Source: Candidatus Harrisonbacteria bacterium CG10_big_fil_rev_8_21_14_0_10_44_23 (GTDB taxonomy: Bacteria > Patescibacteriota > Minisyncoccia > UBA6257 > 1-14-0-10-44-23). Taken from it: 16,328 nucleotides of DNA. Positions 6,540-13,062 of this stretch are shown here, piece by piece (within the stretch, counting starts at the first letter, position 1; every line of letters starts with the position of its first letter). The position numbers were made by a program, and so were the translations under genes. The stretch is taken from NCBI GenBank assembly GCA_002773475.1, contig PFBB01000010.1, positions 1 through 16,328 on the forward strand, written 5' to 3'. The notes under the pieces are model-generated. The model was given only the letters and a program-made list of their open reading frames with translations. It searched no databases and was not told the DNA's origin.

Positions 6540-6802
6540 GTCTATGTATCTATACCCTTAATTCTTTATTGAAGCTAGCGAATTGGACTAAGCTCGCGAA
6601 GCGATGACTGAATGTATATACCATACCTGAAGGAAGAGCGCCAAAGAAATTAGTTCGATTCGTAGCTCCTTCGGCAGGGAAAATTTGCCCGCCTTCGGCG
6701 TTGCTCACTCTCGTAGGCTGTTCAGCCTGCTTCAAGCTCGCGCCTTGAGTGCGGATCGAATTTTTTCCTGTCAATTTTGAAAAAGGGTATAGATACATAG
6801 AC
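6540..6802 (+). ncRNA. Structured dispersed element, copy 1 (unknown family)
   Basis: This 263-bp element fills the rpsN-rpsH gap. It is bounded by a perfect 20-bp inverted repeat (6540-6559 with 6783-6802, P1). Inside, P2 pairs 6573-6591 with 6650-6667 (18 pairs, one bulged G, two G-U in the plus orientation). P3 pairs 6675-6683 with 6762-6770 (9 pairs, one G-U). P2 encloses the core TATACCATACC (6617-6627) and P3 encloses CAGCCTGCTTC (6723-6733). Smaller hairpins are possible at 6594-6604 and 6690-6700. Seven words recur in the copy at 14704-14974 in the same order and spacing. Wobble pairs favour the plus strand as RNA, antisense to the operon. Alternatives are a MITE-like mobile element or a cis-acting leader structure. 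No known RNA family was recognised. Confidence 0.65.
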
Positions 6803-6805
6803 TTG

Positions 6806-6991
6806 TTACCAGCTTGATTTTCTAACTCCAGGGATCTCTCCTTTGGAGGCCATTTCTCTAAAACAAATTCGGCAAATTCCAAAAGCTCGCATATAGCCAC
6901 GAGGACGGCCACACTTAAAGCAACGTCGAATAACTCGAGTAGAGTGCTTTGGTGGACGCTTTGCTTTTGCGATCATTGATTTCTTGGCCAT
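6806..6991 (-). CDS. rpsN: Small-subunit ribosomal protein uS14, zinc-binding type
   Basis: uS14 binds the 3' major domain of 16S rRNA in the 30S head. The short 61-residue form has four cysteines as CFKCGRP and CRICFREMA (residues 24-43), the zinc-ribbon version. The C-terminal MASKGEIPGVRKSSW is family-typical. It follows rplE with a 17-bp gap and ends with TAA three bases before the right repeat of the structured element, so the element inserts precisely between stop and next start. Confidence 0.97.
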   Translation of the reverse strand: MAKKSMIAKAKRPPKHSTRVIRRCFKCGRPRGYMRAFGICRICFREMASKGEIPGVRKSSW

Positions 6992-7008
6992 ATGCTAGTT
7001 TTGGATAA

Positions 7009-7506
7009 TTATTTTGTGGATTCTTCCTTCTGAAGTGGAAAACCTAATTTTCGGTAGAACTCAGTTCCCTCTTCTTTGCTCATAGGCTCTCTTGGAATTA
7101 GGCTGATTTCTAAACCAAAGTTTACTTGAGTGTCTTCTAGGACGATTTCTGGGAAAACAATATGTTCTTTGATACCGAAAGTCAAATTGCCTCGGGTGTC
7201 GACAGCGCTTAATTTGATACCTTTAAAGTCTCGGATGCGAGGAAGAACGATGTTGTTGAGCCGATCAATAAATTGCATCATCCGGTTTCGGCGGAGGGTA
7301 ACTTTAAGTCCAACAATCTGTCCTTGGCGAAGTTTAAAACCGGCGATAGATTTTTTCGCTGGGCGGCGTTGGGCTTTTTGGCCAGTGATCTGAGCGAGGG
7401 CGTTTTCGACTTCTGGCAAAACCTTCTTCTCAAAATCACCTGCTTGGCTTAGTCGGCCAATTCCAACGTTGATGATTGCTTTTTTTAATGGATATTTTGA
7501 TATCAT
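7009..7506 (-). CDS. rplE: Large-subunit ribosomal protein uL5 (L5)
   Basis: uL5 binds 5S rRNA and contacts the P-site tRNA and the 30S head. The family segments AIINVGIG (near 10-17), TGQKAQRRPAKKSIAGFKLRQG (near 41-62), GLKVTLRR and the C-terminal KEHIVFPEI are present. At 165 residues it is shorter than the usual 178-180: the N-terminal helix of about 15-20 residues before the VPRIEK-like strand is missing, and the protein begins almost directly at that strand (ISKYPLKKAIINVG). The ATG lies four bases after the rplX stop with context AGAAATATG and no Shine-Dalgarno. Confidence 0.96.
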   Translation of the reverse strand: MISKYPLKKAIINVGIGRLSQAGDFEKKVLPEVENALAQITGQKAQRRPAKKSIAGFKLRQGQIVGLKVTLRRNRMMQFIDRLNNIVLPRIRDFKGIKLSAVDTRGNLTFGIKEHIVFPEIVLEDTQVNFGLEISLIPREPMSKEEGTEFYRKLGFPLQKEESTK

Positions 7507-7510
7507 ATTT

Positions 7511-7765
7511 CTACTTTGACTTCTTTCTAGCCATCTTTTCTTCGTATTTCTTGAGTTGCATTATATTGGACTGATGGATAGGCATTGGGATAGTGACGAT
7601 CTCTCCTTTTTCCCCCTGTTTCTTTGGTCGCTTGTTTTTTTTGTATTGATTGATGCCCTCAACTAATACCTTTTCGCTTTCTTTATTGATACGCAAAACC
7701 TTACCGGTCTTTCCTCGGTCCTTTCCTGCGATCACTCTAATTGTGTCTCCTTTCTTAAATTTCAT
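7511..7765 (-). CDS. rplX: Large-subunit ribosomal protein uL24 (L24)
   Basis: uL24 is an assembly initiator of the 50S subunit near the exit tunnel. The KOW motif FKKGDTIRVIAGKDRGKTGK (residues 3-22) and the later VLVEGINQYKKN segment identify it. I start it at the ATG at 7763-7765, giving 84 residues, because the family begins with MKxKKGD. A longer in-frame start at 7804 would add 13 atypical residues overlapping rplN. It starts one base after the rplN stop (TAA-T-ATG). It is shorter than the usual 100-105 residues at the C-terminus. Confidence 0.96.
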   Translation of the reverse strand: MKFKKGDTIRVIAGKDRGKTGKVLRINKESEKVLVEGINQYKKNKRPKKQGEKGEIVTIPMPIHQSNIMQLKKYEEKMARKKSK

Positions 7766-7766
7766 A

Positions 7767-8135
7767 TTAAACAATTTCTTCGGCCATTGAAAAAATCTTC
7801 TCATAACCTTTTTCTTTCATCTCTCTTGGGATGGGGCCAAAGATACGAGTAGCCTTTGGCTCTTTGTTGTTATCAACGATCACTGCGGCGTTTTCATCAA
7901 AGCGGACTATGGATCCATCCTTGCGCTTGATTGGGTGCTTTTGGCGCACAATGACGCAGCGGATAATGTCCTTTTTCTTGACGGATTTTCTTGGCTCAGC
8001 AACTTGAACAGAAGCTACCACTAACTCTCCGACTCTGGCATAGCGCTTTTTGGATCCTCCGAGAACGCGAAACACTCGAACGGTCTTAGCTCCGCTGTTG
8101 TCAGCTACTTTTAAAATTGATCTTTCCTGTACCAT
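7767..8135 (-). CDS. rplN: Large-subunit ribosomal protein uL14 (L14)
   Basis: uL14 lies at the subunit interface, forms bridges with 16S rRNA and contacts uL19. The 122-residue length is standard. VADNSGAKTVRVFRVLGGS (residues 10-28), VKKKDIIRCVIVRQKHPIKRKDG and the C-terminal RIFGPIPREMKEKGYEKIFSMAEEIV are all diagnostic. The gene lies two bases after the rpsQ stop. The start context is AATAAATATG without Shine-Dalgarno. Confidence 0.98.
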   Translation of the reverse strand: MVQERSILKVADNSGAKTVRVFRVLGGSKKRYARVGELVVASVQVAEPRKSVKKKDIIRCVIVRQKHPIKRKDGSIVRFDENAAVIVDNNKEPKATRIFGPIPREMKEKGYEKIFSMAEEIV

Positions 8136-8137
8136 AT

Positions 8138-8395
8138 TTATTCGCTTATAGCTTCTTTAATATCTTTGGCTCTGCCGATAATTCGAAAACGCTTGTCTTT
8201 TGATAATGGTCGACACTCTTCAATTACCACCTCGTCGCCAGTTTTATATTCGTTGTTGTCGTTTTGGGCTTTGAAGCGCTTGCTAACTTTGAAGTACTTT
8301 AAATACTTCGGGTGCTTGCTCATCCGAATAACCTCCACCACGGCGGTGGACTGCATTTTGTCTGATACTACTGTTCCAATTAATCTGCGCTTCAT
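8138..8395 (-). CDS. rpsQ: Small-subunit ribosomal protein uS17 (S17)
   Basis: uS17 is a primary 16S rRNA-binding protein of the 30S body. The 85-residue protein has the OB-fold landmarks LIGTVVSDKMQSTAVVEV (residues 5-22), the HPKYLKYFKVSKRFKAQND loop and GDEVVIEECRPLSKDKRFRI near the C-terminus. The order rpmC-rpsQ-rplN is the standard one. It begins 25 bp after the rpmC stop, with start context GTAATATATG and no Shine-Dalgarno. Confidence 0.97.
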   Translation of the reverse strand: MKRRLIGTVVSDKMQSTAVVEVIRMSKHPKYLKYFKVSKRFKAQNDNNEYKTGDEVVIEECRPLSKDKRFRIIGRAKDIKEAISE

Positions 8396-8420
8396 ATATT
8401 ACAAATTAGACTTAAAAATA

Positions 8421-8648
8421 CTATTTTTCTTCACTTTCTGCAAGAGCAGCCTCCTTTTTCTTTTGATTTATAATGGTTCTGGTCTGAGAAATATCTTTCT
8501 TGATGCCCTTGGCTCGGTGAACATTTTTCTCCTTACCTTTCTGAATATCTTGCTGCATTGAGAAAAGTTTGTCCTTCAAGTCCACTAGATCTCGCTCTAG
8601 TTCTTTTAAGGATCGACTTCGGATTTTATCTAATTCTTTGGTTTTCAT
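8421..8648 (-). CDS. rpmC: Large-subunit ribosomal protein uL29 (L29)
   Basis: uL29 is a small helical-hairpin protein near the polypeptide exit tunnel and takes part in docking trigger factor and SRP. The first helix contains MKTKELDKIRSRSLKELERD and the second ends with the family-like AKGIKKDISQTRTIINQKK. The 75 residues include a slightly acidic C-terminal extension (EAALAESEEK) not found in minimal homologues. The start is one base after the rplP stop. It ends in TAG. Confidence 0.95.
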   Translation of the reverse strand: MKTKELDKIRSRSLKELERDLVDLKDKLFSMQQDIQKGKEKNVHRAKGIKKDISQTRTIINQKKKEAALAESEEK

Positions 8649-8649
8649 T

Positions 8650-9069
8650 TTATTTGTCAGTTTTGCTTACAATTCGACACTTAACTGGAAGTTTGTGGCC
8701 GGCTCTTCGAAGAGCCTCTTTGGCTAAATCAGCGCCCACTCCTTCGATTTCAAACATAATTCTTCCTGGCTTTACCGGGAAAACGTAGTGGTCAACCGAC
8801 CCCTTACCTCCTCCGAGGGTGGCTTCTGCTGCGTGCTTCGTAACCGGCTTGTCGGGGAAGATGCGGATCCAAACTCGCCCCTCTCGTTTCAAGAAGTTGG
8901 TCATCTGGCGTCTGGCGGCCTCGATCTGACGGGAGTTGATCCACGCACTTGTCATCGCCTTTATGCCAAACTCTCCGTGGTGCAGCTGAGTTCCGCGCAA
9001 AGAAACTGCGCGCTTACGATTGCGGCCCTTCTGCCATTTTCGGTGTTTTACTTTCTTTGGAGTAAGCAT
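8650..9069 (-). CDS. rplP: Large-subunit ribosomal protein uL16 (L16)
   Basis: uL16 organises the A-site tRNA region and is needed for peptidyl-transferase function. The start MLTPKKVKHRKWQKGR, the central SRQIEAARRQMTNFLKREGR (residues 46-65) and RIFPDKPVTKHAAEATLGGGKG match the family. Length of 139 residues is normal. The usual TRMGKGKG loop reads ATLGGGKG. It sits in the standard order between rpsC and rpmC, 13 bp after rpsC. Start context is TTAACCATG with no Shine-Dalgarno. Confidence 0.97.
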   Translation of the reverse strand: MLTPKKVKHRKWQKGRNRKRAVSLRGTQLHHGEFGIKAMTSAWINSRQIEAARRQMTNFLKREGRVWIRIFPDKPVTKHAAEATLGGGKGSVDHYVFPVKPGRIMFEIEGVGADLAKEALRRAGHKLPVKCRIVSKTDK

Positions 9070-9082
9070 GGTTAAAAATTAA

Positions 9083-9775
9083 TTATCGTTCTTTCTTTTC
9101 TTTATCAGTATCAAACACTAAACCCTTGTAAACCCAAACCTTTACCCCGATGGCTCCATAGGTGGTAACTGCGGTTGCCTGTCCGTAATCGATGTTGGCT
9201 CGTAGGGTTTGAAGTGGAAGCTTTCCCTGGGCGAGCATTTCGGCTCGAGCGATGTCGGCTCCGTTTAATCGTCCGGCTACTCTAATCTTTATTCCTTTTA
9301 CCTCCTCGTTTTGCATTGCATTTTCGATGGTCTTTTTCATTGATCGTCGATAGGGCATACGTCTTTCTAGGTCCCACGCAATTGATTGAGCAACGTATTG
9401 AGCAGAAATTTCAGAACGCTTTAGCTCTTCAACGTTTAAGGATAGAGCAACCTTTGGCTTGTTGTCTCCTCTCTTTCTGAGCACGCTCTCCAAGACCTTC
9501 TTTATTTTTTTGCTAAGGTCTTCGATTCCTTGACCGCCTCGGCCGATGATGAGACCTGGACGAGCTGCTTTGATAATAACCTTGTAGCTCTGACTGGCAT
9601 CTCTTTCGATATCGATACTAACGACACCAGCGGTTTTAATCTCTTTTTCTACTAGCCGTCGGATGAACATATCTTCCTCCAATCGGTTTTTGTAGCTACC
9701 ACGAACAAACCAGCGAGATTTCCATCCCTTGATAATTCCTATGCGCAGTGAGTCTGGTCGGATTTTTTGTGCCAT
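9083..9775 (-). CDS. rpsC: Small-subunit ribosomal protein uS3 (S3)
   Basis: uS3 lines the mRNA entry channel in the 30S head and contributes to helicase activity there. The N-terminus MAQKIRPDSLRIGIIKGWKS is typical. The KH domain has the GRGGQGI loop near residues 78-84. The C-terminal domain has GIKIRVAGRLNGADIARAEM (near 160-179) and ends in TTYGAIGVKVWVYKGLVF. The length of 230 residues is normal. It lies 6 bp after rplV. Confidence 0.98.
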   Translation of the reverse strand: MAQKIRPDSLRIGIIKGWKSRWFVRGSYKNRLEEDMFIRRLVEKEIKTAGVVSIDIERDASQSYKVIIKAARPGLIIGRGGQGIEDLSKKIKKVLESVLRKRGDNKPKVALSLNVEELKRSEISAQYVAQSIAWDLERRMPYRRSMKKTIENAMQNEEVKGIKIRVAGRLNGADIARAEMLAQGKLPLQTLRANIDYGQATAVTTYGAIGVKVWVYKGLVFDTDKEKKER

Positions 9776-9781
9776 ATATTT

Positions 9782-10309
9782 TTAAATACTTTTACGTCTA
9801 AACATCTTATTAAGTACCCCGCTAGACTTTTGGGACTTTACTCCTTCATCGGCTCGTTTCTGGTCTTTTTCGCTCTTGTCAGCCTTGGCCGTCTTGGCTG
9901 TCTTGGTGGTTTTTGGAGTCTTTTTCTTCTTCTTTTCTTTGACTGGAATTGTAAATCGTCCTTTGGCGTCAGCGACCTCTTCAAGCACCATGGTAACGTG
10001 GCTAGTTCGCTTTAATATCGTGGTAGCTCGACCCTGAGCTCTAGGAAGAAAGCGCTTTGGAGATGGGCCGCCATCAACAATGATTTCTTTAAGCTTTAGA
10101 TTCTCAATATTTATGTCGGTGTTGTTTTTTGCGCTGGCAATAGTAGAGCGGAGTAATTTTAGCAAACTGGTAGCACTGCGGTTTGGTAGGTGCATCAATT
10201 GAGCCTCAGCTTCGTTAGCAGACAATCCTTTTAGGGCGCCAGCAACTAGCCGAACTTTCCTCGGAGCGACATTTAGATAACTAATTTTTCCAGTTTGAAT
10301 TTTGTTCAT
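9782..10309 (-). CDS. rplV: Large-subunit ribosomal protein uL22 (L22)
   Basis: uL22 lines the nascent-peptide tunnel through its long hairpin loop. The core of about 112 residues has YLNVAPRKVRLVAGALKG (residues 10-27), the LLKLLRSTIASAKNN helix and the tunnel-loop region with RFLPRAQGRATTILKRTSHV (near 86-105). A lysine/threonine/alanine-rich tail of about 60 residues follows (from about 115) and is probably disordered; ordinary homologues stop near 110-120. It starts 15 bp after rpsS. Confidence 0.96.
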   Translation of the reverse strand: MNKIQTGKISYLNVAPRKVRLVAGALKGLSANEAEAQLMHLPNRSATSLLKLLRSTIASAKNNTDINIENLKLKEIIVDGGPSPKRFLPRAQGRATTILKRTSHVTMVLEEVADAKGRFTIPVKEKKKKKTPKTTKTAKTAKADKSEKDQKRADEGVKSQKSSGVLNKMFRRKSI

Positions 10310-10324
10310 ACTAATTGATTTGCT

Positions 10325-10636
10325 CTAGCTTGATTTTGATTGAGCGTCTACGGCTGCGGCGGCTTCGAGCTGCTTTTGCATCTTACCACCGTGCTTAGTG
10401 AATTTTCTGGTTGGAGAGAATTCTCCAAATCGGTGCCCGACCATTTCTTCTTTAACGTTTACTTCAATAAAGTTTTTCCCATTGTGAACGGCGAAGGTGT
10501 GACCAATCATTTCTGGAGAGATCATAGAAGCTCTAGCCCAGATTTTGATGACTTTCCTTTCTCCAGCTTTAAGATTCTTGATTTTCTTCAAGATTTTCTC
10601 GTCGACGTATGGACCTTTTTTCTCGCTTCTAGACAT
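10325..10636 (-). CDS. rpsS: Small-subunit ribosomal protein uS19 (S19)
   Basis: uS19 lies in the 30S head and contacts A-site tRNA and the intersubunit bridge. The protein starts MSRSEKKGPYVDEKILKKI and has IKIWARASMISPEMIGHTFAVHNG-type core (near 31-54) and MVGHRFGEFSPTRKFTKHGG (near 65-84). The length of 103 includes a short alanine- and serine-rich tail. It lies between rplB and rplV, in the usual order, with a 17-bp gap after rplB. Confidence 0.97.
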   Translation of the reverse strand: MSRSEKKGPYVDEKILKKIKNLKAGERKVIKIWARASMISPEMIGHTFAVHNGKNFIEVNVKEEMVGHRFGEFSPTRKFTKHGGKMQKQLEAAAAVDAQSKSS

Positions 10637-10653
10637 AATTGATTAATTAACTT

Positions 10654-11490
10654 CTACCGCTTCTTGGTAGCTCTACGTTTAATAATGTGTTTGCTAGACC
10701 ACTTCTTCTTGTTTCGAGTCTTCTTACCTCCAGTAATGTTACCCCAAATGTCTTTTGGTCTCTTAGTTCCTCGGCGTTGTTTTCCTTCTCCACCTCCATA
10801 CTTGTGGTCAACTGGGTTCATAGCAGATCCGCGGACTGTTGGGCGAATTCCCAACCAACGATTACGGCCAGCTTTTCCGATACTAACTAGGTTGTGGTCT
10901 GGGTTAGAAACTTCTCCAATAGTAGCGAAACATCGGTCGGGGACTCGGCGCACTTCTCTGGATGGCATTTTTAAATCGGTAAATCCGTTGGCAGTTCCGA
11001 GGACTTCGAGATGGGACCCGGCAGAACGAGCGAGCTTTCCCCCTCCTTCTGGTCGAATTTCTACGTTGTAGACAAATTGTCCAATTGGAATGCGTTTAAG
11101 CTGTGTTCGGTTGCCGGGTTGGATTGGAGCATCTTCAGAGGTAACGATGGTGTCTCCAACTTGCATACCTTTTCCACATAGGATGTAGCGCTGTTCTCCG
11201 TCTTTATAAACAACTAGGGAGATAAAGGCGCTGCGGTATGGATCGTATTCTACGGTTTTGACGGTTGCTGGAATGGCAAGCTTCTCTTGGCGGAAGTCAA
11301 TCATTCGATAAAGTTTTTTGTGTCCACCCCCTTGGTGACGCATAGTGATTACTCCGCGATTGTTTCTTCCGGCGTGTTGCTTGATCTTCTTGGTTAAGCT
11401 CTTTTTCTTTTTGTCACCAGAAAGTAGGCTGCGATATTCGATCGTAGTCCTTTGTCTTACTCCGGGGCTTGTTGGCTTATATTTCTTCAT
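10654..11490 (-). CDS. rplB: Large-subunit ribosomal protein uL2 (L2)
   Basis: uL2 is the most conserved large-subunit protein and supports subunit joining and peptidyl-transferase activity. The 278-residue length is standard. Family segments are the N-terminal KPTSPGVRQRT, RNNRGVITMRHQGGGHKKLYR (near 42-62) and RNRWLGIRPTVRGSAMNPVDH (near 208-228). The histidine of NPVDH, linked to peptidyl transferase in E. coli, is kept. The following family PHGGGEG reads KYGGGEG. It starts one base after the rplW stop, context CAATAATATG. Confidence 0.98.
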   Translation of the reverse strand: MKKYKPTSPGVRQRTTIEYRSLLSGDKKKKSLTKKIKQHAGRNNRGVITMRHQGGGHKKLYRMIDFRQEKLAIPATVKTVEYDPYRSAFISLVVYKDGEQRYILCGKGMQVGDTIVTSEDAPIQPGNRTQLKRIPIGQFVYNVEIRPEGGGKLARSAGSHLEVLGTANGFTDLKMPSREVRRVPDRCFATIGEVSNPDHNLVSIGKAGRNRWLGIRPTVRGSAMNPVDHKYGGGEGKQRRGTKRPKDIWGNITGGKKTRNKKKWSSKHIIKRRATKKR

Positions 11491-11491
11491 A

Positions 11492-11779
11492 TTATTGAGC
11501 TTGGGGAAGGATATCTAGTTTCTCTCCAGCCCTTAACGTGACGATGGCTTTTTTGTATCCGGGTTTTTGCCCCATTGTGCGTCCTAGTCGTCGGGCCTTT
11601 GGTTTGATATTTACAATATTGACTCGGTCAACTTTAACCTTCCAACCGGCTTCGATTGATTTTTTGATTTCTGGCTTAGTGGCATTTTTTTTGACCAAGA
11701 AAAGATACTGTCCGTGAGCGGATAGTCGGGAAGCTTTTTCGGTGATTATTGGGTTTTTTACTAAAAATTTATCAGCCAT
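11492..11779 (-). CDS. rplW: Large-subunit ribosomal protein uL23 (L23)
   Basis: uL23 sits at the exit of the peptide tunnel and docks trigger factor and SRP. The 95-residue protein has VKNPIITEKASRLSAHGQYL near residues 7-26, IKKSIEAGWKVKVDRVNIVN near 38-57, and GRTMGQKPGYKKAIVTLRAG near 66-85. All are family-typical. It starts one base after the rplD stop (TAA-T-ATG) and ends one base before rplB. Confidence 0.97.
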   Translation of the reverse strand: MADKFLVKNPIITEKASRLSAHGQYLFLVKKNATKPEIKKSIEAGWKVKVDRVNIVNIKPKARRLGRTMGQKPGYKKAIVTLRAGEKLDILPQAQ

Positions 11780-11780
11780 A

Positions 11781-12401
11781 TTATTTTATTTCTTCAACTG
11801 CTTTTGCGTCGATCAAAACATTACGGTGAGTTAGCAGTTCGTAAATGTTCATTGCGGTGACCTTGGTGCTATCAATTTTCTCCAAATTGGAAGCGGCTTT
11901 ATATAAAGTCTTGTTGTCGTTTGTAGAAATTAAAAGAGTTGAGGTAATCTTCTTCCCTTGAAGTAGTTTTTCTAAGGATTGAGACAGATCTTTGGTTTTT
12001 CCTGACTCAATATTGAGTGAATCAATAAATTTAATTTCTCCCTCCGCTAATTTCTTTGACAAGACTGCATGCAAAGCGGCTCGCTTCATCTTTTTGTTTA
12101 TTTTTTTGCTGTAATCTCGATCCTTGCTTGGTCCGTGGGTTACTCCACCACCAATCCAAATTGGGCTGCGGCTTGATCCGTGTCGGGCTCGTCCGGTGCC
12201 TTTTTGTCGCCATGGCTTCTTTCCTCCACCGCGAACTTCGGAGCGGTCTTTAACGTGGGCCCAAGGTCGGCGAATATTTGCAGTAAAGGTGACGAAAGCT
12301 TGGTGAACTAGGTCTTCGTTCCACTTTGCAGCAAAAATTGCATCATTTAGATCGATGCTGCCTTTTTCCTTTCCGTCAATTGTTAGTACTTGAGCTTTCA
12401 T
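11781..12401 (-). CDS. rplD: Large-subunit ribosomal protein uL4 (L4)
   Basis: uL4 extends a loop into the peptide tunnel and in E. coli is the feedback repressor of the S10 operon. The 206-residue protein has the conserved loop RRPWAHVKDRSEVRGGGKKP (near 44-63), followed by WRQKGTGRARHGSSRSPIW, then GGGVTHGP. The C-terminal Rossmann-like part ends with MNIYELLTHRNVLIDAKAVE. The tunnel loop is fully conserved. It lies four bases after rplC. Confidence 0.97.
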   Translation of the reverse strand: MKAQVLTIDGKEKGSIDLNDAIFAAKWNEDLVHQAFVTFTANIRRPWAHVKDRSEVRGGGKKPWRQKGTGRARHGSSRSPIWIGGGVTHGPSKDRDYSKKINKKMKRAALHAVLSKKLAEGEIKFIDSLNIESGKTKDLSQSLEKLLQGKKITSTLLISTNDNKTLYKAASNLEKIDSTKVTAMNIYELLTHRNVLIDAKAVEEIK

Positions 12402-12405
12402 ATTG

Positions 12406-12921
12406 TTAGCTTGTGGCCTCTGGTTTATCTTTTGTCTCCTTTTTTTCTTCTACCTTGCCTTCTGCTTTTTCTGTGGCAGGGGACTCCTCCATCGCTTCAA
12501 ATGGGGCGACGATTTCTACTTTTCGTCCGATCGTTCCAGGAGCAGAGCCGTTTAAGAAAATTTGCTTGTTATCTAAATCAATTTCTACTACTTTGATGTT
12601 TTTGAATGTAAATCTCTCCATTCCCATTCTTCCCGCCATTCTTAGCCCTGGGATAACTCGTCCCATGCCAGTTCCGGCCCCGATGGATCCAGGAGTTCGT
12701 TCGTGGTGTTTGTTTCCGTGAGTCTTGCGACCTCCGGAAAATCCGTGTCGCTTCACTACACCAGCAAAACCACGTCCTTTTGAAAGGCCGCTGACTTTGA
12801 CCTTCATACCTTCTTCGAATCCAGCTGGGTTTTGTTCAAGCTGAATAGGCGTCACTCCTAGAGCCGCCCCATTCTTGAAGATTTGGGTCATTTTCATCTT
12901 TTTTCCGATGAACTTTTGCAT
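12406..12921 (-). CDS. rplC: Large-subunit ribosomal protein uL3 (L3), internally shortened
   Basis: uL3 is an early assembly protein whose loop reaches the peptidyl-transferase centre. The N-terminus GKKMKMTQIFKNGAALGVTP and the conserved SKGRGFAGVVKRHGFSGGRK, then HERTPGSIGAGTGMGRVIPG and AGRMGMER, identify it. The usual length is about 205-210; here it is 171, and the last 30 residues are a Glu/Lys tail. The segment normally following the first 30 residues, about 50-60 residues of the globular barrel insertion, is absent: VTPIQLEQNP runs almost directly into EGMKVKVSGLSKG. The frame is continuous, so this is a real deletion rather than an obvious frameshift. It is the first gene after the promoter at 13012-13040. 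Confidence 0.95.
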   Translation of the reverse strand: MQKFIGKKMKMTQIFKNGAALGVTPIQLEQNPAGFEEGMKVKVSGLSKGRGFAGVVKRHGFSGGRKTHGNKHHERTPGSIGAGTGMGRVIPGLRMAGRMGMERFTFKNIKVVEIDLDNKQIFLNGSAPGTIGRKVEIVAPFEAMEESPATEKAEGKVEEKKETKDKPEATS

Positions 12922-13005
12922 ATTATAAATAAAAGAAAATCCGCAAGCTCATACATCTTGTTCGTATGGGCCCACGTTCTTTTGGTACCTCCCGCAACAG
13001 GAAGT
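12922..13005 (-). promoter_or_regulatory. 84-nt leader of the rplC operon
   Basis: The predicted transcript starts near 13005 and has about 84 nt before the rplC ATG. It opens with a 7-bp hairpin (12988-13004, CTTCCTG-TTG-CGGGAGG) and has a second possible hairpin with arms 12950-12954 and 12964-12968 (CATAC/GTATG). No Shine-Dalgarno precedes rplC. A structured leader here could carry feedback control by a ribosomal protein, as uL4 does in E. coli, but I see no recognised binding motif. Confidence 0.35.
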
Positions 13006-13011
13006 CTGGGT

Positions 13012-13040
13012 AGTATAGGTGAAGGTGCTGGTTTAGTCAA
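13012..13040 (-). promoter_or_regulatory. Sigma70-type promoter of the rplC operon
   Basis: The minus strand reads TTGACT (13035-13040), 17 bases, then TATACT (13012-13017): five of six matches in each box with the ideal spacing. It lies just downstream of the terminator that ends the tuf-rpsJ transcript, so the large S10/spc block starts at rplC rather than at rpsJ. Confidence 0.85.
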
Positions 13041-13062
13041 GAGGGCTGGGGTAGGTACTCGG

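Noticed and set aside
6550..6912. A 120-codon open frame on the minus strand across the first structured element and rpsN
   Set aside because: It overlaps rpsN in another frame, its product has no recognisable family features, and the region is better explained by the structured element shared with the fusA-tuf gap.
7766..7804. Longer N-terminus for rplX starting at 7804
   Set aside because: It adds 13 residues untypical of uL24 and overlaps rplN; the ATG at 7765 gives the family start one base after the rplN stop.
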